From BM520 sp964474455 (GTDB lineage: Bacteria; Bacteroidota; Bacteroidia; Bacteroidales; BM520), in contig CAYYSU010000067.1 of assembly GCA_964474455.1 (NCBI GenBank), positions 1-7,307 of the forward strand: 7,307 nt of DNA, written 5' to 3'. The translations under genes and the position numbers were made by a program. The first letter of the stretch is position 1; every line of letters starts with the position of its first letter. This document shows positions 1 to 7,084 of this stretch, one piece after another. The notes under the pieces were generated by a model. It worked only from the letters and a program-made list of their open reading frames with translations, was not told where the DNA came from and ran no database searches.

Positions 1-120
1 CAAAAGTACGCTCGCCAATCAAGCCCCACAAGATGCCCGTGCCCGAAGGCTTACAGAACAGTAAATAAATTGGCAAAAGAACTTAATATGCAAGTAACTG
101 GCTATCAATCTATTGAATAA
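1..120 (+). CDS. Possible C-terminal end of an unidentified plus-strand gene cut by the window edge
   Basis: The first plus-strand frame is open from base 1 for 39 codons and ends in TAA at 118-120. The peptide includes a CPCPKAYRTVNKLAKELNM stretch and ends in GYQSIE; its second half reads like an amphipathic helix. The other two plus frames close at 62 and 66, so this is the longest open frame at the edge. If real, it is the tail of a gene transcribed towards, and convergent with, the 536-residue gene. I do not recognise the family. A transposase tail is only a guess, suggested by the basic, Cys/Pro-containing composition. The stretch is short and could be open by chance. Confidence 0.3.
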   Translation, partial: QKYARQSSPTRCPCPKAYRTVNKLAKELNMQVTGYQSIE

Positions 121-219
121 ACTCTGTCATTGTCAGGCATTTATGCCAAAGGGAACTCACGGAAGTTAAGAGCTTGGCCAATGTCAACGTTAATTTGGGG
201 ATGAGTTATTTCAGAGATT
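121..219. other. Intergenic gap at the left, between convergent ends
   Basis: This 99-base stretch lies between the possible plus-strand gene end and the stop codon of the minus-strand 536-residue gene. It has no open frame worth calling. It contains a minor hairpin (GGCAT/ATGCC at 136-147, only 2 bases of loop) and an 8-base palindrome (TTGGCCAA at 174-181). Neither has the long stem and T-run of an intrinsic terminator, so no terminator is called for either gene. Confidence 0.6.
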
Positions 220-1830
220 TTACTCTATCACCACCACCTTCCCCATATACATTACCTCATCTATCTCTGCCTGGTAGAAATATACTCCGGCAGGCACCAG
301 ATGGCAATCCCACAGCAGTTGCTGTTGCGATGGCGCGATGGTGAGGGTGGTGGTGTTTTGACCAAATACATCCCTGATAAAAAGTATATTTTCTTTGTAT
401 GAGACTGGTAGCTCGAAAGTAATCTCTGTTTTGGCTGGGTTAGGATAGAGGTTTAATGCTGAGGTGGATGGGCTTTCATCGATCGTTGTATTTGGATCGT
501 ATAACCGGAATATCCACGCTGACTCTCCTATATTAACCGGATAGGGTTCACAATCCACATCACCGGAGTGGTTATCAGTTTCATGAAGCAGAGCAGCAAT
601 AACAAAATCCCTTTGACCGATTCTTTTTACAGAATTAATTTGGGGAGGAGAATCATAACCTTCCGGTCCATAGACAGCATTCCAAAGGATTTTCTTATTG
701 CTATCAAGCTCTACAACCCATGTATTTGCATGACATAAAGCCCATGGACACAGGGTCTGATTCACATCACCATCTTCCGAATTTGAATTACCTATAATCA
801 GAATGTTATTATCCTGCATTAAATAAATGTTCTTAAACACATCTGCTTCAGAGCCTCCAAAGCAGTGTTCCCATATTAATTCACCTGTGCTATCAATCTC
901 CAGCAACCAAGCATCATAAAGTCCTCCATGATTATAGGATATATCACCATCAGATGACTGAGTAACACCAGCAAGAAGAAACCCGTTCTTATATTGTATT
1001 ATGTTACTTATAGCATCCATATTACTTCCACCATAGCATCCCTGCCATGAGATATCATGCGTGTTTGCATCCAGAGCAGCAATCCATATATCCCTGTCTC
1101 CATGACAATTACAATCAATCATTCCGCCAGAGCTTATTGTCTCACCGAGAACGATGCATGAACCATCCTCCTGCAGGTATAGATTTGAAGCGGAGTTTGC
1201 ATCCGCATTCCCCAATGTCTTCTCCCATAGTATTTCACTATTGGCATCAATTTCACAAACCCAGATATCCAGCATCCCGTAGTAGTTGGTTACATTACCA
1301 CCACCTGCATTGAAAAACTCCATCAGGAAAACTAATCCCCCTTCAGGAGTGACTTTTGCTGTTTTCAAACTCTGAGTCCCAAGACATCCATACTGTCTCT
1401 CCCATATTATATTCAGATCAAAATCGGTCTTTACGACCCAGATATTGTAATATCCTCCAATAGGATCAGACTGAACATCACCATCAGTTGATAAAGTCTG
1501 TCCCACAAAATAAATAGATTCGTCGTAGATCACTATATCTCTAAAATGATCTGCCTCCCCCCCCCCAAAACACTTCTCATTTATAATGTTACCTTCATTA
1601 TCAAAAATTATTACCCAGGCATCCCCACCTCCATGATAATTTGAATATGCCTCATTGTCCTCACCAACAGGAATAGAAGTAATTATATTATCATTGGGAA
1701 GAACTTCAACCACATCTGTACCGCTGTGATAATACTCAGAACCAAAGCATTGTCCCCAATCGACTATCATCTCTTGTGCGGATAAAACAGTTGAGAATAT
1801 AAAACAACAAGCGACTAAAAAATATTTCAT
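220..1830 (-). CDS. Secreted seven-unit beta-propeller-like protein with T9SS type A sorting domain
   Basis: This is a 536-residue secreted protein of unknown ligand. Residues 1-19 form a signal peptide: a Lys near the start, a hydrophobic core, and a likely cut in SAQE. An LVAC lipobox-like string at 5-8 sits too close to the N-terminus to be a convincing lipoprotein signal. Residues 25-445 hold seven similar units of about 59-68 residues. Each pairs a W-x-x-C-[YF]-G-G type strand with a following D-x-W-[VIL]-x-x-[LI]-D strand, and DGDV/DGDI loops occur in several. The first unit supplies only the W..CFG strand and the last ends on AWIFRLYD, which suggests a circularly closed propeller. Residues 459-536 are a T9SS type A sorting domain: it begins LYPNPAKTEITFEL, continues PAGVYFYQ and ends GKVVVIE. 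Known family behaviour is export by Sec, then T9SS, with CTD removal and surface attachment or release. No catalytic motif is visible. A run of ten G falls in codons 89-92. The gene starts 55 bases after the stop of the large upstream gene, with no clear promoter between, so co-transcription is likely. The start is fixed by the signal peptide. Confidence 0.93.
   Translation of the reverse strand: MKYFLVACCFIFSTVLSAQEMIVDWGQCFGSEYYHSGTDVVEVLPNDNIITSIPVGEDNEAYSNYHGGGDAWVIIFDNEGNIINEKCFGGGEADHFRDIVIYDESIYFVGQTLSTDGDVQSDPIGGYYNIWVVKTDFDLNIIWERQYGCLGTQSLKTAKVTPEGGLVFLMEFFNAGGGNVTNYYGMLDIWVCEIDANSEILWEKTLGNADANSASNLYLQEDGSCIVLGETISSGGMIDCNCHGDRDIWIAALDANTHDISWQGCYGGSNMDAISNIIQYKNGFLLAGVTQSSDGDISYNHGGLYDAWLLEIDSTGELIWEHCFGGSEADVFKNIYLMQDNNILIIGNSNSEDGDVNQTLCPWALCHANTWVVELDSNKKILWNAVYGPEGYDSPPQINSVKRIGQRDFVIAALLHETDNHSGDVDCEPYPVNIGESAWIFRLYDPNTTIDESPSTSALNLYPNPAKTEITFELPVSYKENILFIRDVFGQNTTTLTIAPSQQQLLWDCHLVPAGVYFYQAEIDEVMYMGKVVVIE
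496..1758 (-). repeat. Seven degenerate protein-level repeats (propeller blades) in the 536-residue protein
   Basis: The units are anchored by tryptophans. The W-x-x-C/Y-G strand starts near residues 25, 84, 143, 202, 262, 320 and 383. The matching [DA]-x-W-[VIL] strand is near residues 72, 131, 190, 249, 308, 371 and 439. Spacing is about 59 residues for the first four steps, then 58, 63 and higher. The best-conserved pair is CFGGGEAD (87-94) and CFGGSEAD (323-330). The repeats have diverged at DNA level, so they are unlikely to recombine readily. Seven units with a split first/last unit fit a closed seven-bladed propeller; that fold is an inference. Confidence 0.75.
1557..1566 (-). repeat. 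Ten-G homopolymer inside the coding sequence
   Basis: The plus strand reads ten consecutive C, so the coding strand has G10 across codons 89-92 (Gly-Gly-Gly-Glu) of the 536-residue gene. Loss of one G gives a TAG after seven further codons. Gain of one G gives a TAG after the codons GGA GGC AGA TCA TTT. The equivalent position of another blade is written GGA GGC TCT, so a long G run is not needed for the protein sequence. Such tracts are slippage-prone in other bacteria; whether this one varies is not shown here. Confidence 0.85.
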
Positions 1831-1847
1831 AGCTCTATATTATAGAT

Positions 1848-1874
1848 AAGAGGCAGAGCGTTGTTCTACCTCTT
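1848..1874 (-). terminator. Intergenic hairpin between the two secreted-protein genes
   Basis: On the minus-strand transcript, AAGAGGUAGA pairs with UCUGCCUCUU to make a 10-bp stem (one U-G wobble) around a 7-base loop. On the plus strand the same position is a C-A mismatch, so the structure favours the minus transcript. It lies 11 bases after the large gene's TAA and 17 bases before the ATG of the 536-residue gene. The stem is followed by AUCUAUAAU rather than a U-run, so it is a weak terminator at best. It could instead be an attenuator, an mRNA-stability element or a 5' UTR structure. Confidence 0.4.
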
Positions 1875-1885
1875 TTAATTATACA

Positions 1886-4800
1886 TTATTGAATTATCAG
1901 TTTACCTGATTCCTCAAAATACTTTGTTCGTAATGTAAAAATATAGGTTCCGGCAGGAATCCTACGGGTATCCCAGGCAATAACGCCTTTGGATGAATTA
2001 ACCTTAAACTGTGTTACAGGTTTACCATTCATATCTGAAATGATAATTATTCCTTCATTATCAATCTCAGACAGTTCATAGGAAAATTCCACATAGTGAT
2101 TTGCCGGGTTAGGGGAAACTACAATATGCAATGGTGAATCCTCTGATCCTGCAAATGAGGGTGCAAGATACCTTGTGCTTTTATTCGATGCCTCTTCAAG
2201 ACAATCACAATATTTATCATGGCCATAGAACAACTCAAGAATAGCCCTTGCTGATGCCCTGGCCAGTCCATCATGATTTTCAGAAATAATTTCGAGTTGT
2301 GCTAATTCTGTGGAATCGAGCTGCATATAATTCCTGTTACTTTGTTGTAAATTACGCTTAAAGTTAAGCATAAATTTATTATCAAGGTAGCTGTTCAGTG
2401 CCTCGCCCTCCAGATTGTACAGTTCCGGGATCATCTCAAGAAGGGTGTCCGCATCCGTATAGCTTCCCTCTCTGATCAAAAGGGCAGCGATCTGCATATC
2501 TGCGGTCAGACTCTTGAGTGCTCCAAGCCAACTCCTGATGGAAGCATTATCCTGCTCCGTTTCATTGATCAGGCTGTTGAGGATCTCCTTTGCAGAGAGG
2601 GTCTGAATGCGTTTCTGCACCGCCATCTGATTAAGCAGTGCCGTTTTGTAGGTTGTTCCGGCAGCCACATCCATCAGGATATCAATCATATAACCGGGTA
2701 GAGGCTCATTTTTAGTCTCAAGGAAGTGAATGAAATTCGGATCCTTTAGCTCATCGGGGTTAGCAGAGAGAATATCCATCAATACACTGTTGGGCAGCAC
2801 CTCGGTTTTATTGGCTGCTTGTTCCAGTATTTCGCGGGACAGATAGGGAGATTTACCGAGCAGGTTATCCCTTAGATCCCAGGTATCTTCAGGCTGTGCA
2901 GTTTCAATGTCTATGCTGGTTCCGGGGGTATCACCTCCATCTTTCAGATCATCATAGATTACCTTTACCGCATCATACTCGTTCCCTGCAACAGCATACT
3001 TTAATTCAAGTTCGGTCTTTTCCTCCGGCGATAAGGTAAGGCTTTCTGTATGGATTCCGCCATCCTCTTCACAACCGTTTACTTCCGTTGAGATCAGTTT
3101 CACGAACCTGCCAGGCAGATAGGCCTCAATTTTCATACTGTCGGGATCATATACACTTCCGACCTCAGAGGTATCACGATAATAGTATTCATACATCTCA
3201 CCCATATTCCGCCAGTGCCATTGAACACTGTCACTAAATTTATTATGTGCTGAAAGGTTTAAATAACCCAAGTTCTGATTGATTTGTCCATCACCAGGTG
3301 ATTTATTCTCTACTTCAAAATCAGCATAATTATTACTGTAATTCTCATTACACTGATATTCAATTCCTACAGCGTTTTGATGTCTTTCTCTGTTATTCCC
3401 AACTGCCGTATTTCCAATCTTTAACAGATTAAATGAGTTGTTGTAGATGATATCATGGTTGCTGGGGTTTGAGAGTGCTGCGATACCGATTACATCATAG
3501 TTTCCGCCTTCTTTTGGGAATGGATAGAATGAGTTATTCTCAATAAAGAATCCTGTTGAAGACTGGATGTGTATTCCCCGTCCCGAGAACATAGCACACT
3601 GCTGGCTCTCCTTGTTGCCAAAGGTGTTGCCAATGGAGAAATCGCTGGTTTTTATATTCAGCACATTTTCCAACCCGCTCATCCAGCAACCATAGTTGTT
3701 ATTGGAGAACAAGGTGTGCTGTATATTGATGGGGTATAGGTCGGCTGCAAGTGTGTTCTGTGAGCTGATGGCTTTGTCAAAACCGTGGAACTCGCTTTTA
3801 TCAAGGTATTCCGGAACACACTCTCCATCGGGTCCATATACCCCTCCATTGCAGATACTTCCCACATTATATCCCGCATCAATGGTATAGATGGCAGGCT
3901 TCTTCATCCCACCGGCATAGAACTCACACGCCAGGAACTTCACTCCTTTCACATCCCACAGCGTTGCAAAGGCATAAAACGGATTGTCATCAATGTAGTT
4001 TTTATCGTTTTTAAATGTACACCACTTAAAGGTAGCATTGTAGTCAATCTCCTTCCCGGTAACAGGATGAATGCTTTGGTATGATAATGCGGTGATGGTG
4101 CGGCGGTTATTGAGAAAGGTCGAATTCTCTGCATAGATCATACCTCCTGTTTTGGTAAAATCGTCCTCTTTCCACAGCTCCACTGCCTCGTGTGCATGTG
4201 AGATGTTGGCATTGTAGAGTTCCACTTTCCCCTGGCAGGTATCAACCTGAGGTTGAGAAGAATTTCCCCATACTTCAATGCCCTGCCATTTTTCGCCACA
4301 TGCATTTGTAATAGTAGCCCCGTCAACAACCAGCTTTCCGCCGGGTTCCACCACGATCTTTGCCTCTGAAACCATATGGATGGATGCCGGACCGTTGATA
4401 GTCATGACTCCGCCATTTTTTATCACAATATTCTTATTGATAAACCGTGATGTATTCCAAACAGTCGAGTCGCGAACTTCAATATCTAATGTATCTAAAT
4501 CACATGGCATTGGGAGTTCCCAAACGCCTCTTCCCCATGTTCCGATTCGCAATACGCTGGCAGGCCAGTTGTATTCCAATCCGCCACAGGTAAGGTGAGG
4601 CAGGCCTTTCCCCACCAGCTGCCACTCATACTGCTGATTGTTGCAAAGGGTGCTGTCGGTATAAAAAACACCAAATTCAGTTGCCACAAAGAAGCCTTTG
4701 TTTATGGAAGTAACCACCTCAACAGAGTTCTCACCTACAGAAGTATAGGGCAGATTACCTGTCATATCTGTAATTAATGGAGAGGATGCATTATTATAAT

Positions 4801-6232
4801 CGATTTTATAGAACAAGCTATCGGCATTGGGCCAGGAATAGTAGTATGACGATTTTGCATAGCAGATATACAAGACCTTGTTATCTTCAGGATCAAATTC
4901 CACATCTGCAATGCCATTGTTATTTCTGGGAAGAATTAATTCATTCCACTGTACCAATCCTGCCGGGGAGTTGGCATTGTTGGTTCTGAAGAGATGCCAC
5001 TGCTCTGGTTCAGGGTTTATTGTATCAGTATGCTTTCTAAACAGCACATTTGCAATCAGGACATCTCCGTCATCATAGGGGGAATACAGCCCTCGTATTA
5101 ACACTTCTTCAAAACCTGTATAGATTGAAGAAAACGCTGAGATTGAGTCATGAATTCCGGCAGAAACACCTCTGTCTGAAGATCTTATCACATATTCATT
5201 AATGGTATCTTTTGGCATTCTATTTCTAAATAGCACTTCTGTATTTTCTTTATTTAATGTGCCTTGGGTTTCAAAATAGCACTTTGAGTATTTGATATAG
5301 AAGCTGGTATCAAAGCTGTCTTCAGAGAGTCTCCATGCCCCACACTGCGAGGATGCCCACATATAGCGTTCATCTTTATGATCAATGATGGGCCGCTGTC
5401 CATCTCCCCATCCAACTTTTTTCCAGGTTGGAGTCCAATTATAATCAAAATTATCGTTGGTCATTTGTGTGCCATCATGGTATAATCCACATAAGATATT
5501 TCGTGGATTACTATAGGACGTTTCGAGGTCATCAACCATTGCAATTCCGAGCCCTTCCCATCTGGGGTGAAAGTAGTCTCCATTGTTATAAGATATTTCC
5601 ACCCCTCCATGAGTACATATCCATACTACATTGGGGAAATAGGGATGAAATACAACGTCTTCAACATCAACATGAACAACTGTATTCAACTCTTTCAGAG
5701 TATCAGTATCCCTGTCGTATCTGACCAATCTGATTGATCTTGATAAGAGAACAGTTCTGTCATTTCCAACCTGTGAAACGCCAAAGCTATGCCCATTTCC
5801 AAATCCATCTTTATGACTACCTACACGAGTCCAGGTACTTGTAGTGCTTAGATCTATTTCCAGAAGTTCGTTCGTTGAATAATTACAGGATACGAGGTAT
5901 AGATAGTCCGGATCCTGTTTTGTTACTTCGACGGTAAAACTCTGGTATTGAATATCATTATTTTCCAGATGAATAGAATCGGGAGAGATATCCGTCCATG
6001 TAGTACCTGAATTTATTGATTGTTCAACCTTCCAGCATTTATCCAGCGTATCATAAATTGTCAGATACATTGTTGACAGATTATTTGGTTTGAATTCGAG
6101 ATCATAGGCCAAACCAATTCGGATTTTTTCCCACTCTATTGATGAAATTGAATCCGACAGTGCTTGCCCGGTTCTATATAATCCATTGGCTGTAAGAACA
6201 TATAGGGTGTCAGGAAAATCGGTGTTTATCAT
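1886..6232 (-). CDS. Rear part of the interrupted gene: propeller, beta-helix, helical module and T9SS sorting domain
   Basis: This part is 1448 residues from the first ATG after the TGA; the same frame is open from 6250. Residues 1-577 continue a BNR/sortilin-like propeller: an Asp-box SINSGTTW at 72-79, NGLYRT at 16-21, and the typical closing strand GTWGRGVWELP at 564-574. Residues about 585-1000 look like a right-handed beta-helix, with short turns such as IVIKNGGVMTI, IVVEPGGKLVVDGATITN and CGEKWQGIEVWG, and many Asn-rich turns. Residues about 1065-1345 are mostly alpha-helical (for example LRDNLLGKSPYLSREILEQA) and end in YCDCLEE. Residues 1368-1448 are a T9SS type A sorting domain (IVVSPNPANHYVEFSY, PAGTYIFTL, SGKLIIQ). 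No sialidase catalytic set is visible; Asp-boxes alone do not show enzyme activity. Translated from this ATG, it would have no signal peptide and could not reach the T9SS. There is no clear Shine-Dalgarno site, though Bacteroidota use these weakly. Confidence 0.85.
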   Translation of the reverse strand: MINTDFPDTLYVLTANGLYRTGQALSDSISSIEWEKIRIGLAYDLEFKPNNLSTMYLTIYDTLDKCWKVEQSINSGTTWTDISPDSIHLENNDIQYQSFTVEVTKQDPDYLYLVSCNYSTNELLEIDLSTTSTWTRVGSHKDGFGNGHSFGVSQVGNDRTVLLSRSIRLVRYDRDTDTLKELNTVVHVDVEDVVFHPYFPNVVWICTHGGVEISYNNGDYFHPRWEGLGIAMVDDLETSYSNPRNILCGLYHDGTQMTNDNFDYNWTPTWKKVGWGDGQRPIIDHKDERYMWASSQCGAWRLSEDSFDTSFYIKYSKCYFETQGTLNKENTEVLFRNRMPKDTINEYVIRSSDRGVSAGIHDSISAFSSIYTGFEEVLIRGLYSPYDDGDVLIANVLFRKHTDTINPEPEQWHLFRTNNANSPAGLVQWNELILPRNNNGIADVEFDPEDNKVLYICYAKSSYYYSWPNADSLFYKIDYNNASSPLITDMTGNLPYTSVGENSVEVVTSINKGFFVATEFGVFYTDSTLCNNQQYEWQLVGKGLPHLTCGGLEYNWPASVLRIGTWGRGVWELPMPCDLDTLDIEVRDSTVWNTSRFINKNIVIKNGGVMTINGPASIHMVSEAKIVVEPGGKLVVDGATITNACGEKWQGIEVWGNSSQPQVDTCQGKVELYNANISHAHEAVELWKEDDFTKTGGMIYAENSTFLNNRRTITALSYQSIHPVTGKEIDYNATFKWCTFKNDKNYIDDNPFYAFATLWDVKGVKFLACEFYAGGMKKPAIYTIDAGYNVGSICNGGVYGPDGECVPEYLDKSEFHGFDKAISSQNTLAADLYPINIQHTLFSNNNYGCWMSGLENVLNIKTSDFSIGNTFGNKESQQCAMFSGRGIHIQSSTGFFIENNSFYPFPKEGGNYDVIGIAALSNPSNHDIIYNNSFNLLKIGNTAVGNNRERHQNAVGIEYQCNENYSNNYADFEVENKSPGDGQINQNLGYLNLSAHNKFSDSVQWHWRNMGEMYEYYYRDTSEVGSVYDPDSMKIEAYLPGRFVKLISTEVNGCEEDGGIHTESLTLSPEEKTELELKYAVAGNEYDAVKVIYDDLKDGGDTPGTSIDIETAQPEDTWDLRDNLLGKSPYLSREILEQAANKTEVLPNSVLMDILSANPDELKDPNFIHFLETKNEPLPGYMIDILMDVAAGTTYKTALLNQMAVQKRIQTLSAKEILNSLINETEQDNASIRSWLGALKSLTADMQIAALLIREGSYTDADTLLEMIPELYNLEGEALNSYLDNKFMLNFKRNLQQSNRNYMQLDSTELAQLEIISENHDGLARASARAILELFYGHDKYCDCLEEASNKSTRYLAPSFAGSEDSPLHIVVSPNPANHYVEFSYELSEIDNEGIIIISDMNGKPVTQFKVNSSKGVIAWDTRRIPAGTYIFTLRTKYFEESGKLIIQ
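1889..2131 (-). other. T9SS type A C-terminal sorting domain of the large protein
   Basis: Residues 1368-1448 of the rear part carry the hallmarks of this domain: an SPNPA start, a central GxVxWDxxxxPAGTYIF segment and a basic or polar tail ending in GKLIIQ. In known cases this domain directs the folded protein through the outer-membrane T9SS and is then cut off by the sortase-like PorU. Coordinates are written high to low because the domain is on the minus strand. Confidence 0.9.
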
Positions 6233-6250
6233 TACTTTATAGATAATATT

Positions 6251-6949
6251 TCAGGTCCCAAAATCACCATTGTCTCCTATTTGAACCCAGTCGTCACCCA
6301 TACAAGTTGTTCTGTATACGCCACCTGTCCTTCCAATCCAACCACTTCTTCCTGATGCAGAATTCCCGCTACTGGAGGCAAACCATGTTTTATAATCAGT
6401 GGGATGAAAGACGGCTGAGCTGCAACCCGACTGATCCCAGTTGTTTGTACCTCCATGATTCCAGGATATTCCGGAATTTACTGAATAGAAAAGCCCTCCT
6501 GTTAAAGAGCCTGTTAGCATATATTTTGTGGAGGTATCAGTCCCATTATCAAAAAACGTCAGGAACTCTGTCGGTCCAATACCAACATTATTATTTTTGT
6601 TGGGGCCTATCTCATGCCATTCATCGCTATTGAAGTAAGAGTAGTCGTCTCTGGTATTCGCGTAATACTCTTTGACGGTTTCCGTGTATTGTCCAAATTT
6701 ACCATCCTGATCAACACGTGGAGTCCAGAACTTCTCAAATTTTCGAAAATTTCGATATTCGCCATCTCCGGAATAATATGTTGAACTATCCAGCACGAGT
6801 TTCAGGCTGTCCAGATACGGATGCATACCAGCTTGAATGTCATAAAAGCTGGTGCTTTCATCTGCGTTGAGAATGTAAGTTTCTAATTGCGCTTTACTGG
6901 TATTTGTAAATGCAATGAGAAGAATTATAATGATATATTTTGCTTTCAT
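6251..6949 (-). CDS. Front part of the interrupted gene: signal peptide and first BNR propeller blades
   Basis: This part is 232 residues ending at the in-frame TGA. The frame is open a further 66 codons upstream to 7147, but MKAKYIIIILLIAFTNTSKAQ at 6949 is a textbook signal peptide ending in Ala-Gln. The upstream extension has unlike, AT-driven composition, so I chose 6949. Residues 60-80 (YRNFRKFEKFWTPRVD) and 110-118 (EWHEIGPNK) match the usual lead-in of large Bacteroidota BNR-propeller cargo proteins, from family memory. Asp-box-like motifs follow: SVNSGISW at 156-163 and TTCMGDDW at 214-221, the latter with Cys where Asp is usual. Alone, this piece would be exported to the periplasm but lacks a sorting domain, so it should not be secreted by the T9SS and is probably an unfolded, incomplete propeller. 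It most likely works only as part of the full protein. Confidence 0.85.
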   Translation of the reverse strand: MKAKYIIIILLIAFTNTSKAQLETYILNADESTSFYDIQAGMHPYLDSLKLVLDSSTYYSGDGEYRNFRKFEKFWTPRVDQDGKFGQYTETVKEYYANTRDDYSYFNSDEWHEIGPNKNNNVGIGPTEFLTFFDNGTDTSTKYMLTGSLTGGLFYSVNSGISWNHGGTNNWDQSGCSSAVFHPTDYKTWFASSSGNSASGRSGWIGRTGGVYRTTCMGDDWVQIGDNGDFGT

Positions 6950-6958
6950 GTGATTTGT

Positions 6959-6973
6959 ATTGTACGTTACAAT
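6959..6973. promoter_or_regulatory. Small inverted repeat just upstream of the large gene's start
   Basis: ATTGTA and TACAAT are separated by three bases, and the repeat ends 9 bases before the ATG at 6949. Two more TTGTA copies flank it (6955-6959 and 6976-6980). It could be an operator half-site pair or a small mRNA hairpin that affects translation. The arms are only 6 bp and AT-rich, so chance is a real alternative. Confidence 0.25.
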
Positions 6974-7051
6974 TCTTGTATTCAGGTATATATATGTTAA
7001 TTTTCCCCCCCACTGTAACATAATATCCCAGACATAACTAGTAGCTATATC

Positions 7052-7084
7052 CAAAATAATTGGTAAGTTGGTATATGTTGTAAA
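7052..7084 (-). promoter_or_regulatory. Weak Bacteroidota-type promoter-like match
   Basis: On the minus strand, TTATTTTG at 7059-7052 matches five of the six fixed bases of the Bacteroidota -7 element TAnnTTTG. A TTTA at 7084-7081, 21 bases upstream, matches three of four bases of the -33 element TTTG. This would give a leader of roughly 95 bases before the ATG at 6949. In AT-rich DNA such matches are common, so this is only the best candidate I could find. Confidence 0.22.

Larger units (their letters stand above)
1886..6949 (-). pseudogene. Large T9SS-secreted BNR-propeller / beta-helix protein gene interrupted by an in-frame TGA
   Basis: Taken as one gene, this encodes 1687 codons plus a TAA, with TGA at 6251-6253 as codon 233. 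The frame is the same before and after the TGA (6253 minus 6232 is 21), and the peptide on both sides keeps the BNR-propeller pattern: RTTCMGDDWVQIGDNGDFGT, then NIIYKVMINTDFPDTLYV. This points to a single base substitution (TGG, CGA, GGA or similar to TGA) or a base-call error, not an indel. Order in the joined product: signal peptide, Asp-box propeller, beta-helix-like region, alpha-helical module, T9SS sorting domain. The rest of the gene is intact over more than 1400 codons, so the lesion would be recent, a sequencing error, or tolerated by readthrough. The two parts are also listed separately. Confidence 0.75.

Noticed and set aside
136..147. GGCAT/ATGCC hairpin as a terminator between convergent genes
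   Set aside because: A 5-bp stem with a 2-base loop and no T-run on either strand is too weak.
3679..5724. Many 60-106 codon open frames on both strands inside the large gene (and one each at 1047-1313 and 6307-6633)
   Set aside because: They are out-of-frame shadows of well-supported coding sequence, without signal peptides, domains or spacing of their own.
6251..6253. UGA read as Trp throughout the genome (alternative code)
   Set aside because: About fifty Trp codons in these genes are TGG and this is the only internal TGA; a reassigned code would normally show many.
6230..6253. A frameshift joining the two parts of the large gene
   Set aside because: The two parts are in the same frame (distance divisible by three), so no indel is needed.
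220..6949. Sialidase or other hydrolase activity for the propeller regions
   Set aside because: Only Asp-box-like structural motifs are present; I see no catalytic Arg triad or Tyr/Glu set.
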